A stretch of DNA of 64,000 bases, from contig PLTX01000063.1 of NCBI GenBank assembly GCA_003164675.1, positions 71,318 to 135,317 on the forward strand, written 5' to 3'. The notes under the pieces were generated by a model. The model made no database searches, was not told the DNA's origin, and was given only the letters and a program-made list of their open reading frames with translations. Source of the DNA: Verrucomicrobiota bacterium (GTDB lineage: Bacteria; Verrucomicrobiota; Verrucomicrobiia; Palsa-1439). This document shows, in pieces, positions 28,699 to 38,119 of the stretch (within the stretch, counting starts at the first letter, position 1; the number at the start of each line of letters is the position of its first letter). The position numbers and the translations under genes are program-made.

Positions 28699-31600
28699 CG
28701 CGGCCGGTCGACCATGCATCGCGGGATACCGCGGCGAACGATCTCGATACGACGTTTTTCGTCGAGGCCGCGGCGGGCACGGGCAAGACCACCACCTTGG
28801 TGGCGCGCATCGTGTCGGCAGTGGGCAAGGGTCGCGCGCGGCTCCGCGAGATCGTCGCGATCACGTTTACGGAGAAGGCCGCAGGGGAATTGAAGTTGCG
28901 GTTGCGCGAGAAACTGGAGGAAGCACTCACGGGAACCAAACTCACGGAAGCCTTGAGCGACCTGGAGCGGGCGCATGTCACCACGATCCATTCCTTCTGC
29001 GCGTGGATTCTGCGTGAGCGCCCGGTGGAGGCCGTGGTGGATCCGCAGTTTACGGTCGCCGATGAATTGCAGCGGCGACTCTTGTTCGAAGAGGCATGGG
29101 ACGGGTGGCTGGAAGCCGAATTGGCAAGAAATCCGCCGGCGTTGCACCAGGCGCTGATGCGCGGCGTGGAGTTGGACAGGCTTCCCGAATTGGTTGCGCT
29201 GCTGGTCGATCATCGCGACCAACTCGCATTCGCAACCGTGCCGGAGCCCGTGCCATTGGACGTTGCAACAGTGGTGGCGGAATTGAGGTCGTCCGCGCCG
29301 ACCCTGGAGCGATGCCTGAAACATTTCGTGGAACGCAAGGAGAATGCGTATCTCCGCGCGCGAACCTTGCTCGACACGCTGCCGTCGTTGGAACGGGCAT
29401 CGACCGAGCGCCAGATCGCGGTGCTTCGGTCCCTGGAAATGATCACGCCGCGGGCGATGGCGCATTTTGATGGCGAAGACGCATTCCGTGAGATGAAAGA
29501 CGTGGTGAAAGACCTGAAATCGTTGCTGGAAGATTTCGACGCTGCGGCAGATCACAACCTGCTCGTCGAACTGGTCGCTTGGCTGCGCGGGTTCATGGAT
29601 TATTTTCAAAGGGTCAAACACGAGCGCGCGATACTGGATTTTGATGATCTTCTGGTGAAAACGCGCAATCTGCTCCGCGACAGCACAGAGGTCAGAAACG
29701 ACTTGCAGCGGCAGTTCAAGTTTGTGCTCGTCGATGAATTTCAGGACACCGATCCCGTGCAAACCGAGTTGGTGCTTCTGCTCGGCGAAGGCGCTTCGGG
29801 CAAGCTGTTTGTCGTCGGCGACCCCAAGCAAAGCATCTATGGATTTCGCCGCGCTGATATCGAGATGTACGCCAGCACCCGTCAACAAATCGAACAGACG
29901 GGCAAGACGCTGACTTTTCAGCAGAACTTCCGCAGCAAATCCACGATTCTTGATTGGGTGAACGAGGTCTTTTCGAAGATTATCGTCAAACCCAAGAACG
30001 GCAATTATCAGCCTGACTATGTTGTGCTGAAACCCCGGCCGGATCTGAAGACCACGGAAGCGGCGGTGACATTGCTTCGGCCGAAACAGTTCCTCAAGAC
30101 AACGGCGGATGAATTGCGTCGCGCCGAAGCAGCGGCCGTCGCCCGCTATCTTCACCAACAGGTGGCGACTGGCGCCCGCCAGTGGGGCGACGTGGCGCTG
30201 CTGTTCCGCAGCTTCACGGGAGTTGAGACATACAGCGATGTCCTGCGTGAGCACGGCGTGCCCTTTCGCGTCATTGGCGGGAAGGGGTACTATCAGCGGC
30301 AGGAAATCCAAACACTGTCCTCTCTGCTCTCATGTCTCGACAATCCAGCCGACAAACTCAATCTGGTGGCCACCTTGCGCTCTCCGTTGTTCGGTTGGGC
30401 AGATGAACTCGTGTTCCTGATCTCCCAAGACGCAAAGCTGGACTACCTGGCCGATGTCCCCGCCAACGCGTCGGAACAGGCAAGATCGACGTTCACACTG
30501 TTGCGCGAATTACACGATCGCCGGCATGATTTCTCGGTTCCGGGCTACGTAGACCATGTGTTCGCCCGTGTCAGGATCTGCGAAGCGTTCTTTGCCAGCC
30601 AACCCGACGGCGCCCAATGTGTGGCGAACCTGCTGAAGGCCCTCGAATTGGCCCGACAACTCGAAGGCCTGGGCCTGCGTTCGGTCCGCGCATTTGTGCG
30701 GCGGTTGCATGAGACGGTGCTGGGCGGCATCGAGGAAGAACCGTCGCCGGCCAGCGAGGAAACGGACAATGTGGTGCGGATCCTGACGATGCACAAGGCG
30801 AAGGGCCTGGAGTTTCCCGTGGTCGTGTTGGCCGATCTGGCAGGACGGTCTTCGGATACGGGGGCAAGGTTGTTGTTCAGCCGTGATGGCGGATGGGAAT
30901 TGCGATTTGCCGGCATGCGAACGGCGGGTTTTGATGAAGCGGACGAGGAGCATGGCAAGCGCGAGGAAGCGGAAGAAATCCGGTTGCTGTACGTCGCGGC
31001 GACGCGTGCAAAGGAGCGGCTGGTGATTCCGTGGTTCGCGGAGAAGGGAGGGCGGATCGATCTGTTGGCACGCGGATTCAAGCCCGAGGCCGGCGCGTTG
31101 GTGGAGGCGCCGGATTTGGAATCGCTGGGTGCTGCGGGTGTCGAGGTTGGGAAGACGGAAGCAAGAACCGTCTCGGTGAAACAGCTGGCCGGCAGGCGGC
31201 GTGAATGGCAGGAGTCTCGCTCCAAATTGCTCGCGCGCGCGGCCAGGCCGTTGGCGCGAGTCAGTCCCTCGAAACTGGCCGCAGAGGCGGAGCCACGTGA
31301 CGACGAGCCGGCTGGCGCCGAACGCGAGAAGGCGATGGACTTCGGAAGTGCCGTTCACGACGCGCTGGAAATCGTCGATTTGACAGCACCCGCCTCGCAG
31401 CAACGCGGGCAAATCGAGCAGTTCATTGCGCGGACGGGTCTGAGTGATGGAGACAAGCGCCGCGCGGTTGAACTGGTCAGCAACGCGCTCGGTTCGGAGT
31501 TGTTGGCGCGCGCGCGACGCGCGGATCAGGTTTATCGGGAATTGCCCTTTACTCAGGTCGTGGGCGAAGGGTTGATGGAGGGAAAGATCGATCTGTTGTT

Positions 31601-31781
31601 CTGCGAGAATGGCCGGTGGGTGCTGGTCGACTACAAAACGGACGCGCGCATCGAAGTGGCAAAGTACACCCGGCAACTGCAGGCGTATGAGGCTGCGCTC
31701 CGCCAGGTGGCCGGCATTCAGCTTGCTGAGAAACTGCTGTTCTTCTTGGCCGATGGAACGGTGAAGGAAGTGAGCGGATGA
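28695..31781 (+). CDS. addA: AddA/UvrD-type helicase-nuclease
   Basis: TFFVEAAAGTGKTTTLVARIV; VDEFQDTDPVQTELV; GDPKQSIYGFRRAD; nuclease MEGKIDLLFCENGRWVLVDYKTDA. Confidence 0.93.
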   Translation: MTRPVDHASRDTAANDLDTTFFVEAAAGTGKTTTLVARIVSAVGKGRARLREIVAITFTEKAAGELKLRLREKLEEALTGTKLTEALSDLERAHVTTIHSFCAWILRERPVEAVVDPQFTVADELQRRLLFEEAWDGWLEAELARNPPALHQALMRGVELDRLPELVALLVDHRDQLAFATVPEPVPLDVATVVAELRSSAPTLERCLKHFVERKENAYLRARTLLDTLPSLERASTERQIAVLRSLEMITPRAMAHFDGEDAFREMKDVVKDLKSLLEDFDAAADHNLLVELVAWLRGFMDYFQRVKHERAILDFDDLLVKTRNLLRDSTEVRNDLQRQFKFVLVDEFQDTDPVQTELVLLLGEGASGKLFVVGDPKQSIYGFRRADIEMYASTRQQIEQTGKTLTFQQNFRSKSTILDWVNEVFSKIIVKPKNGNYQPDYVVLKPRPDLKTTEAAVTLLRPKQFLKTTADELRRAEAAAVARYLHQQVATGARQWGDVALLFRSFTGVETYSDVLREHGVPFRVIGGKGYYQRQEIQTLSSLLSCLDNPADKLNLVATLRSPLFGWADELVFLISQDAKLDYLADVPANASEQARSTFTLLRELHDRRHDFSVPGYVDHVFARVRICEAFFASQPDGAQCVANLLKALELARQLEGLGLRSVRAFVRRLHETVLGGIEEEPSPASEETDNVVRILTMHKAKGLEFPVVVLADLAGRSSDTGARLLFSRDGGWELRFAGMRTAGFDEADEEHGKREEAEEIRLLYVAATRAKERLVIPWFAEKGGRIDLLARGFKPEAGALVEAPDLESLGAAGVEVGKTEARTVSVKQLAGRRREWQESRSKLLARAARPLARVSPSKLAAEAEPRDDEPAGAEREKAMDFGSAVHDALEIVDLTAPASQQRGQIEQFIARTGLSDGDKRRAVELVSNALGSELLARARRADQVYRELPFTQVVGEGLMEGKIDLLFCENGRWVLVDYKTDARIEVAKYTRQLQAYEAALRQVAGIQLAEKLLFFLADGTVKEVSG

Positions 31782-32500
31782 TCAAAGTGGACATGCATAT
31801 GCACTCGGGGGAAGACCCCGAGGACGGGTTGCGCTATCCGGCGACGGCGTTGATCGACCGCGCCGTTGAACTCGGTTACCGCGCGATCGCCATCACCCTT
31901 CACTGCCGTGTTATCGAGGATGAGCGGGTCTTCGATTACGCGCGGCAGAAGGGGCTGCTGCTCATTCGCGCGGTCGAGTGGAACATCCAGGGTCGCGATG
32001 TGTTGCTCTATAACATCACCCAGCGCGATGCGGAAAAGCTGCTCACGTTCAACGATCTTCGCGCCTACAAGCGCGAACGCGGTGAGGATCTGTTGATCGT
32101 GGCGCCGCACCCATGCTATCCGCAAGGTCACAGTCTCGGCCGGGACTTCGAGCCGAACATCGACCTGTTTGAGGCGGTCGAGTACGCTTCGATGCATTTT
32201 TCCTGGCTGGATATTTTCAACCAGCGCGCGGTGCGGATCGCCCGGAAACACCATAAACCGGTGGTAGCGAGTTCCGACGCGCACAATCTTTGGATGTTCG
32301 GTTGCCATTACACGATGGTGGACGCAGAGCCGACCATGGCCTCGATCTTTCGCGCCATCCGCGAAGGGCGCGTCCAGCCGCACAGCCCACCGGTGAAGAC
32401 GTGGGCGTGCCTCCGCATGTTCTTTTGGGACCCGCTGGTGGAGCGCAAACCGGGCGAGATCATGGAGAGCTTCCCGAGCGCGGCCTCCAGGGCCGGTTGA
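31778..32500 (+). CDS. PHP-domain metal-dependent hydrolase
   Basis: MIKVDMHMHSGEDPEDG…VAPHPCYPQGHS…VVASSDAHNLWMFG; ATGA overlap with addA. Confidence 0.85.
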   Translation: MIKVDMHMHSGEDPEDGLRYPATALIDRAVELGYRAIAITLHCRVIEDERVFDYARQKGLLLIRAVEWNIQGRDVLLYNITQRDAEKLLTFNDLRAYKRERGEDLLIVAPHPCYPQGHSLGRDFEPNIDLFEAVEYASMHFSWLDIFNQRAVRIARKHHKPVVASSDAHNLWMFGCHYTMVDAEPTMASIFRAIREGRVQPHSPPVKTWACLRMFFWDPLVERKPGEIMESFPSAASRAG

Positions 32501-32510
32501 GCTGACAGCC

Positions 32511-33389
32511 TCAGATGCCAAGCTTGTCGTCGCGAGTGAAAAACGAGGCGACGAAGTGGAACATGGTGAAGTACTCGAGGGCGAACGGCAGGAAACCGAG
32601 GAAGCCGACGAGGGGCATCTGGAAGTATCTCGCATTCTGGCCGAGCGGAAAGATGTAGACCCACTTGGTGTAGGCCCACATGTTCCAAAACTCCCACAGC
32701 AAGCCGCACACAGCCCCTGCCCCGAACAATTGCAGCGTGCGCGACAGGTCACCGTATTGCCAATCGCGGTAGATGCTGGGCAGTCCGCGCCAATAGTTGA
32801 ACGGTTCCAGCAGGAAGAACCAACCCATCCACACGAACGCCCACAAATACCCGCGTGTCTGGGGCGGCATCAACGGTGGCACGAGGACAAACACCGCGCC
32901 CACCACGACCGATGTGACGAGCGCGCCGCGACCCCACCGAATTTTCGGCCTCCAGGCTCGCCCGAAGAATTCGTGACTCTGGAGAAACTCGCAGGTCAGG
33001 AACAACGCCGGCATGATCGTGGCAAAGGCAATGGCGTATCCCAGCAAACGCACTGACAGGTTCTGTTCCAAATGGACGTACCGCCAGCCCGGCATCACCC
33101 GATTGTACGCCTCGAACAAGCACCAGAAGACGATCGACAGGATGCATTGAATGACGAGCGACCCGCGTCGGTCCGTGAGCAGTGACGCGCCCTTGCGGCG
33201 GTAGATCCAGGCGTCGACGATCAGGATGTAGGCCCACCAGCAGACGGGTGTGGCCCACGTCGTGATTTGCCACCAGGCGACTTCCGGAAACGCGTCCGTT
33301 TGTGAGCAGAAGACCGCCGTCTCCATCAGCAGGAGAATAATCAGGCCGAGCGTTCCGTATCGGGGGAAGCGGTGGCGATAGCCATTCAT
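32511..33389 (-). CDS. Multi-pass membrane protein, unknown
   Basis: 292 aa from ATG 33389, about 8 hydrophobic segments; 4-nt overlap with upstream membrane gene. Confidence 0.7.
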   Translation of the reverse strand: MNGYRHRFPRYGTLGLIILLLMETAVFCSQTDAFPEVAWWQITTWATPVCWWAYILIVDAWIYRRKGASLLTDRRGSLVIQCILSIVFWCLFEAYNRVMPGWRYVHLEQNLSVRLLGYAIAFATIMPALFLTCEFLQSHEFFGRAWRPKIRWGRGALVTSVVVGAVFVLVPPLMPPQTRGYLWAFVWMGWFFLLEPFNYWRGLPSIYRDWQYGDLSRTLQLFGAGAVCGLLWEFWNMWAYTKWVYIFPLGQNARYFQMPLVGFLGFLPFALEYFTMFHFVASFFTRDDKLGI

Positions 33390-34156
33390 GGGCTGTCGGC
33401 TTCGTAGTCTTCTGGATGATCCAAATTCGATAGCTGTCGCAACACGGCGTCCTTGCAACTCCACGCCAGGGACAATGTCAGGGAAAACGGCAGCAACAGC
33501 ACGATGATCACCAGCAGGTTGGCGCGGCCGAGGACGAACCGCACTTCGGAAAGCAGGTTGCCCTTCCGCAAAACGGCGCTCACAACGATATAGGCGATGA
33601 TACCCGCGAACGGGAGGAGCAACAGGCCGATGTTGCCCGTGCCGAACACGCGCGATTCGAGCGCCATGTCCTTGCGGCTAAGAATCGCCGCCAACACGGC
33701 GACCACGCGGTTGAAGGCAATGATGTACAGGATGCCGGCGGCGCCGAATGCGAAGACGTTCGTCAACAGGTAGTTGTTGTCCGGAACGCACCGCCACAGG
33801 TAGACAAACAGGCAAAAATATACCATCAACCCCGCCAGGGCCAGCGCGGTGCGCGTTCGATGGTGCCAGAGGGCTCCCAGGCTCCGCACTTGATACAACC
33901 GCCAGGAACCGACCGTCGTCGCCAGCACGCCCAGACCAAGGAAGAGTTCCGCAAATGGCGGGATCTCGCTGAGGATCAATAACTGCGACCCCATCAGCAC
34001 GGTCACCAGCAGTCCCCAGAAAACGAAATAAAACCCCTGCCCGAGCCGGACGTAATCGCGCGCGGGAACCCGGAGATTCGCGCCGACCCCATGCAAGGCG
34101 GCAACAGGTTCGAGCCTCGTCGCCGGCTGCGCGGTCGCGTCAATTGTATCCGACAT
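33386..34156 (-). CDS. Multi-pass membrane protein, unknown
   Basis: 256 aa, 7-8 hydrophobic segments. Confidence 0.7.
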   Translation of the reverse strand: MSDTIDATAQPATRLEPVAALHGVGANLRVPARDYVRLGQGFYFVFWGLLVTVLMGSQLLILSEIPPFAELFLGLGVLATTVGSWRLYQVRSLGALWHHRTRTALALAGLMVYFCLFVYLWRCVPDNNYLLTNVFAFGAAGILYIIAFNRVVAVLAAILSRKDMALESRVFGTGNIGLLLLPFAGIIAYIVVSAVLRKGNLLSEVRFVLGRANLLVIIVLLLPFSLTLSLAWSCKDAVLRQLSNLDHPEDYEADSP

Positions 34157-34808
34157 GTTTATTCGGCAGTTTGCCCTGAAGCGTTTTCCAGAGTTCGAAC
34201 TGGTGGACCTTCCTTTGCAGCAGGGCCACGAGTTTCTCCAGCCGTTCGTTCGTGTCCAGTATTTCCAACATGGACTGCTTCTCGTAGTAATCGTCCAGCA
34301 GCGTGTAACTCACGAGGTCGGAAAGGTAATCCGCGCTCTTGACCGAGCGCAATGCGGAGAGGACGGATTTCGGCAGTTCCACGCCCATGCGCGCCCGCGC
34401 TTTGGCCAGTTCGGTGACAATTTTTAGCAGCGGCGTGCGTTGGGTGGCCTCGGCTTCATCGGAACCTCTCAACGGTTCGACCCGCGCCACGCGGTACGGC
34501 CGAAGTCTCACGTACTCGGTCACGCGCACCCGGGCCACGCCTTCCAAAATCACGTTGGCCGACCCGTCGGGACGCGCCACACAAGTCCGAATCACGCCGA
34601 TCCCAGCGATGGGGTGGGGCGCGGGATTGCGGCCTTCCTTTTCCCAGCCCTTGCGCAGCAGCGCGACCGCGAACATCCGCCCTCCGTTGAGACAATCCGC
34701 CAGCATCTGCTTGTAGCGCAGTTCGAAGATGTACAGCGGGAGCAACACCCGCGGGAACAAAATCGCGTTGGGCAGCGGCATGACGGCTATTTGCTTCGGC
34801 AGCCTCAC
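34140..34808 (-). CDS. Lon N-terminal (substrate-binding) domain protein, stand-alone
   Basis: VRLPKQIAVMPLPNAILFPRVLLPLYIFELRYKQMLADCLNGGRMFAVALLRKGWE; likely GTG start. Confidence 0.88.
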   Translation of the reverse strand: MRLPKQIAVMPLPNAILFPRVLLPLYIFELRYKQMLADCLNGGRMFAVALLRKGWEKEGRNPAPHPIAGIGVIRTCVARPDGSANVILEGVARVRVTEYVRLRPYRVARVEPLRGSDEAEATQRTPLLKIVTELAKARARMGVELPKSVLSALRSVKSADYLSDLVSYTLLDDYYEKQSMLEILDTNERLEKLVALLQRKVHQFELWKTLQGKLPNKHVGYN

Positions 34809-34867
34809 CCGTCCAGTATAACCGTTGCGGTCACGCCCGTCAAAGCGTTCCCGTGAATCCTTTCCGC

Positions 34868-35356
34868 TTACCGCTCTCCGTTCTCGATGTTTTTCCGCAA
34901 CCCGGCATACAACTCCTCCAGCGCCTGGGGGACGACGTGCGTGTCGGCGAGCACGGGCATGAAGTTCGTGTCGCCGTTCCACCGGGGGACGATGTGCATG
35001 TGGACGTGGTCCAGCACGCCCGCGCCGGCGCAGCGGCCTAGATTGATGCCGATATTGAAGCCCTCGGGCTTGAGCGCCTTGGCGAGCAATCGCTTGCAGC
35101 GACGGGTTAGCGACATGAATTCGGAGAGTTCCTGCTCGGACAGCTCATCCAGTTCGCCCGTGTGCTTGTACGGCGCGACCATCAAATGACCGACGTTGTA
35201 GGGGTATGTGTTCAGCAGCGCGAAACAGTTCCGCTCGCGAATGACGATCAGGTTCTTCGCGTCATCGGACTCCTGCGACTTCCGACAGAAAAAACAGCCT
35301 GTCTCCCGTTCCCCAAGTATGTACCGAATCCGCCACGGCGCCCAGAGATGTTCCAT
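34868..35356 (-). CDS. HIT family hydrolase/phosphorylase
   Basis: MEHLWAPWRIRYILGERETGCFFCRK…LDHVHMHIVPRWNGDTNFMPVLADTHVVPQ. Confidence 0.95.
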   Translation of the reverse strand: MEHLWAPWRIRYILGERETGCFFCRKSQESDDAKNLIVIRERNCFALLNTYPYNVGHLMVAPYKHTGELDELSEQELSEFMSLTRRCKRLLAKALKPEGFNIGINLGRCAGAGVLDHVHMHIVPRWNGDTNFMPVLADTHVVPQALEELYAGLRKNIENGER

Positions 35357-35430
35357 GACGCCTTTATAGGACTGGCTCCCAGACAAGTCAACGCACCTCC
35401 GTTTCGCGCTCCGGCATGTCAAAGAACCCC

Positions 35431-35553
35431 AAAACAAACCCAATTTTCGGAAAAACAAACCCAACACAAAATCACCGTACTTTCGCTCCACAACCAGTTG
35501 CCGCACAAGTTGATCGACATCGCATATCCCCTCAAAAACGTTGGGTTTGTTTT
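35431..35553. repeat. AAAACAAACCCAA 13-mer: two direct copies and one inverted copy
   Basis: AAAACAAACCCAA at 35431-35443 and 35452-35464; TTGGGTTTGTTTT at 35541-35553. Confidence 0.85.
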
Positions 35554-35587
35554 GCCAAAAAACATATTTCTCATCGCTCCACGCTCC

Positions 35588-36496
35588 CTACGACACATCC
35601 ACAGTGATCGGTGGCGGCACCAGCTCCCCGTTCCGACGCCTCTGCAGTCGTTCGAGCTGGTTCATGGCTCGATACAACTGTCGCTCCAGCTTCCCCTCAT
35701 ACTTCAGGATCTTGTCCAGTACCCCCGGCGATGGCAACACCTCCGCCGCCTGCCGCGCCTCCTCTTCCTTCTCTTCCCGTTCCTCGCATTCCCCACTCAA
35801 GTACCGATACAGGTTCAGCCTCCCCTCAACCCGCCCCAGGATCGCCTGCTGAATCTTCTCTTTCAGCGCTTCCGCGCTCAATCCGCCCGGATTCGTCGCC
35901 AACTCCGTCCGCAATCCCTCCAGTTCTCGCGTCAAGGCATTACCCATCTCGCCGAACCGGCGCCGAAATTGCCCCAACGCCGCCTCGGTAACTTCTCCTT
36001 CGTGCCTCGCCCGCTCCCGCAGCTCATCCAACACGCGGATCAGGTACGACAAACCCCGCGCCGACTGTTCCATTTCAGTGAGCGTATCGTGAAATCCCCG
36101 GAAGAACGCCCGGAACTCCTCCGGCTGGCTCTTCTTACGCTCCCAGTGCCCCCCGTCCACGCTCAGCGCGATCTCCCCCGCCTCCGCCGTCAACGCCCGC
36201 CGCAGCCGCCAGTGCGCCGTCACCACCCGATCCACCAGCATCTCCTCCACCGCCCCCACCGGCGCCAGTTCCTCCCGCAATCGCTCCCGCAGCTCCTCGA
36301 ATTCTTTCGACCGCTCACGGATTTGCAACCCATGGACCACCACCCTCTTGGTGAAAATCCCCCACTTGACCGCATTCATCCCCACAATCGCCTTGCCCTT
36401 CGCCGTCCTCGGCCCCGTGGACTTCTGCGCATTCTTCCGATTCGCTTCCAGCCTCTGCAGCGATACGTTCGTGGGGGTTCCCTCAGTCTCATTCAT
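35588..36496 (-). CDS. 'STGPRT' family protein of unknown function
   Basis: RLEANRKNAQKSTGPRTAKGKAIVGMNAVKWGIFTKRVVV…ERQLYRAMNQLERLQRRRNGELVPPPI; helical charged body. Confidence 0.75.
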   Translation of the reverse strand: MNETEGTPTNVSLQRLEANRKNAQKSTGPRTAKGKAIVGMNAVKWGIFTKRVVVHGLQIRERSKEFEELRERLREELAPVGAVEEMLVDRVVTAHWRLRRALTAEAGEIALSVDGGHWERKKSQPEEFRAFFRGFHDTLTEMEQSARGLSYLIRVLDELRERARHEGEVTEAALGQFRRRFGEMGNALTRELEGLRTELATNPGGLSAEALKEKIQQAILGRVEGRLNLYRYLSGECEEREEKEEEARQAAEVLPSPGVLDKILKYEGKLERQLYRAMNQLERLQRRRNGELVPPPITVDVS

Positions 36497-36534
36497 GGCT
36501 CTCTCCTTCCTAAAGCGTTTTGGCGGGCAATCCT

Positions 36535-36558
36535 GTAGCCGCAGGCTTTAGCCTGCGA
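36535..36558. repeat. TGTAG + hairpin palindromic element
   Basis: TGTAGC-CGCAGGCT-tt-AGCCTGCG. Confidence 0.8.
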
Positions 36559-36655
36559 ACTTGGTTTGGTGGGAATGACTATCGAGGGCCATCCCCTGCG
36601 TCGTGACTCTTTCGAAATCACGACCCAATTCTAGCCCATGCGGGAATGAAAAAAA

Positions 36656-36682
36656 CAGACAGCTACTTTCAGTGTCTGTCTG
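36656..36682. terminator. Terminator-like hairpin at the 3' end of the minus-strand gene at 36669
   Basis: CAGACAG…CTGTCTG with A run at 36649-36655, i.e. T run after the stem on the minus strand. Confidence 0.6.
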
Positions 36683-37269
36683 ATTTTCGGCGGGGACGCC
36701 CCCGTGAAGCCACGGACAACCCAATACGCTGGCAAATCTTCTCGATCTTCTTCACAAACGCGTCATGAAGCGTCGCGTTCTCTCGGATCCGCCGCCCTTG
36801 CGCAGCCGGCATCTTTGTCAAAAGGAAATCTGCCAACTCGCGGGTGGACCCGCCTCGCAACCGAAGCTCTTCCACCTGGGCTTCGTTTCTCACCAGCAGC
36901 ATATACGTCGCGAAAGTTTGCCTCGTGCCGGGAACCTCAAACTCCTTGCTCCGCAACCCCCCTCTGGAGTCCAAGTGTAAAACCGCGAAAATACTCCAAG
37001 GCCTCAGAAGGCTGCTTAGAACAAGCACCCGCGGTCACCGTTGCCACCATCCACAACTCCGCATCATCGTCGCTCGCCGGCGAAGTCGACTCCAACCCAC
37101 TCTGTGCCAAAAACTCCCGGCGTAGCGGCAACACCGCCAGGCCGTGTCCGAGCCAATACCCAACCTTGAACGTGTTGCTCTTCCGCGCGTGGATGCTGGG
37201 AAAAAACGCCTGCTTGCGAAGCTCCTCGCTCACGTTCTCCAGCCAGGTGGGAAGTTCGGCCTGCATCAT
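36669..37269 (-). pseudogene. Hypothetical gene split by frameshift at a C6 (G6) tract 36957-36962
   Basis: Frame 1 MMQAELPTWLENVSEELRKQAFFPSIHARKSN…EALEYFRGFTLGLQRG; continuation in another frame LRSKEFEVPGTRQTFATYMLLVRNEAQVEELRLRGGS…RRKSDRH*. Confidence 0.65.
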
Positions 37270-37391
37270 TTTCTCTTTGCTGTGCGTCCGTCGGTTCCTA
37301 TGACCGTCTCGATTACAACTGAGTCGAGCCTTCCGGTTCCATCCCCTGCCAGTATATCCGGTGGTCATCCGCTTGCCCACCGCTGTTGTCG

Positions 37392-37479
37392 AGGCGCTTC
37401 TGCCTGCCCTGAGCGGCGTCGAAGGGTGAAGCGCCTGACGTTTTGTAGGGCGCGATGCCCCGTGTCGTTTCGGGGTATC
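37392..37479. repeat. Two adjacent palindromic elements, one with an internal insertion
   Basis: AGGCGCTTC(37392-37400)…GAAGCGCCT(37428-37436) enclosing ccctgagcggcgtcgaaggg; then TGTAG at 37444 with GATGCCCCG…CGGGGTATC. Confidence 0.75.
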
Positions 37480-37620
37480 CCGCCATGCCGTCCCATTGCA
37501 GGCCGCAAGCCGAGTCCGCCCAGAAACACCAACGTTGGTAGTGTCAAGACGGTGAAACGACAAACACAAGGCGACGTGGCGTGAATGGTCTAATGGCTGC
37601 CAATCGCCTCCAGCACAGTG

Positions 37621-37995
37621 CTAGGCAGAACCTGCCAACCTGCGTTCGGACCACCAGTGTCGATACTCTGCGCCTACCCCCCACAACCAGACGACGATAA
37701 GTGCAGCCAACCACCAAATTCCAAGCGGTTCACGCACAAAAACATCACCGCTCCGCAAACCTTCTATGAGGCGCCACACGCCGTATAGAAACAAAATGGA
37801 AAAGCTAACAAGCGGGGGATCGGTCCTAAATCGGATACGTGAAAAACGGGTCCATCCGCGATGTGAAAAGAAGGACGAAAGAATAATCAAAGACAAACCA
37901 ATAAAAAACAGCCGGGTGACACCAACCAGGATGAGAGCGACACCGACAGTCCACGACGTCAGATAAGCTGCAAATCTTACATTGAAACCTTTCAT
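37621..37995 (-). CDS. Membrane protein, unknown
   Basis: MKGFNVRFAAYLTSWTVGVALILVGVTRLFFIGLSLIILSSFF…; three hydrophobic segments. Confidence 0.5.
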   Translation of the reverse strand: MKGFNVRFAAYLTSWTVGVALILVGVTRLFFIGLSLIILSSFFSHRGWTRFSRIRFRTDPPLVSFSILFLYGVWRLIEGLRSGDVFVREPLGIWWLAALIVVWLWGVGAEYRHWWSERRLAGSA

Positions 37996-38119
37996 GTGTT
38001 CAATGCCGCCTGACAAAGATATTACGTCACTGTGGAATGGCAATGTCAACCTTGTTCTAAGCTCCAGTGCGTGCCGCGCCCTGCTTGACACCACGCCCCA
38101 CCATCCGCAAACTGCTGCC

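Noticed and set aside
28596-30311. 571-aa minus-strand ORF (also 30510-31676, 388 aa)
   Set aside because: Antisense shadows of addA, which has clear helicase and nuclease motifs.
35162-36538. 458-aa plus-strand ORF rich in Pro/Arg/Gln
   Set aside because: Antisense to the HIT 5' region and STGPRT-family gene; shadow composition.
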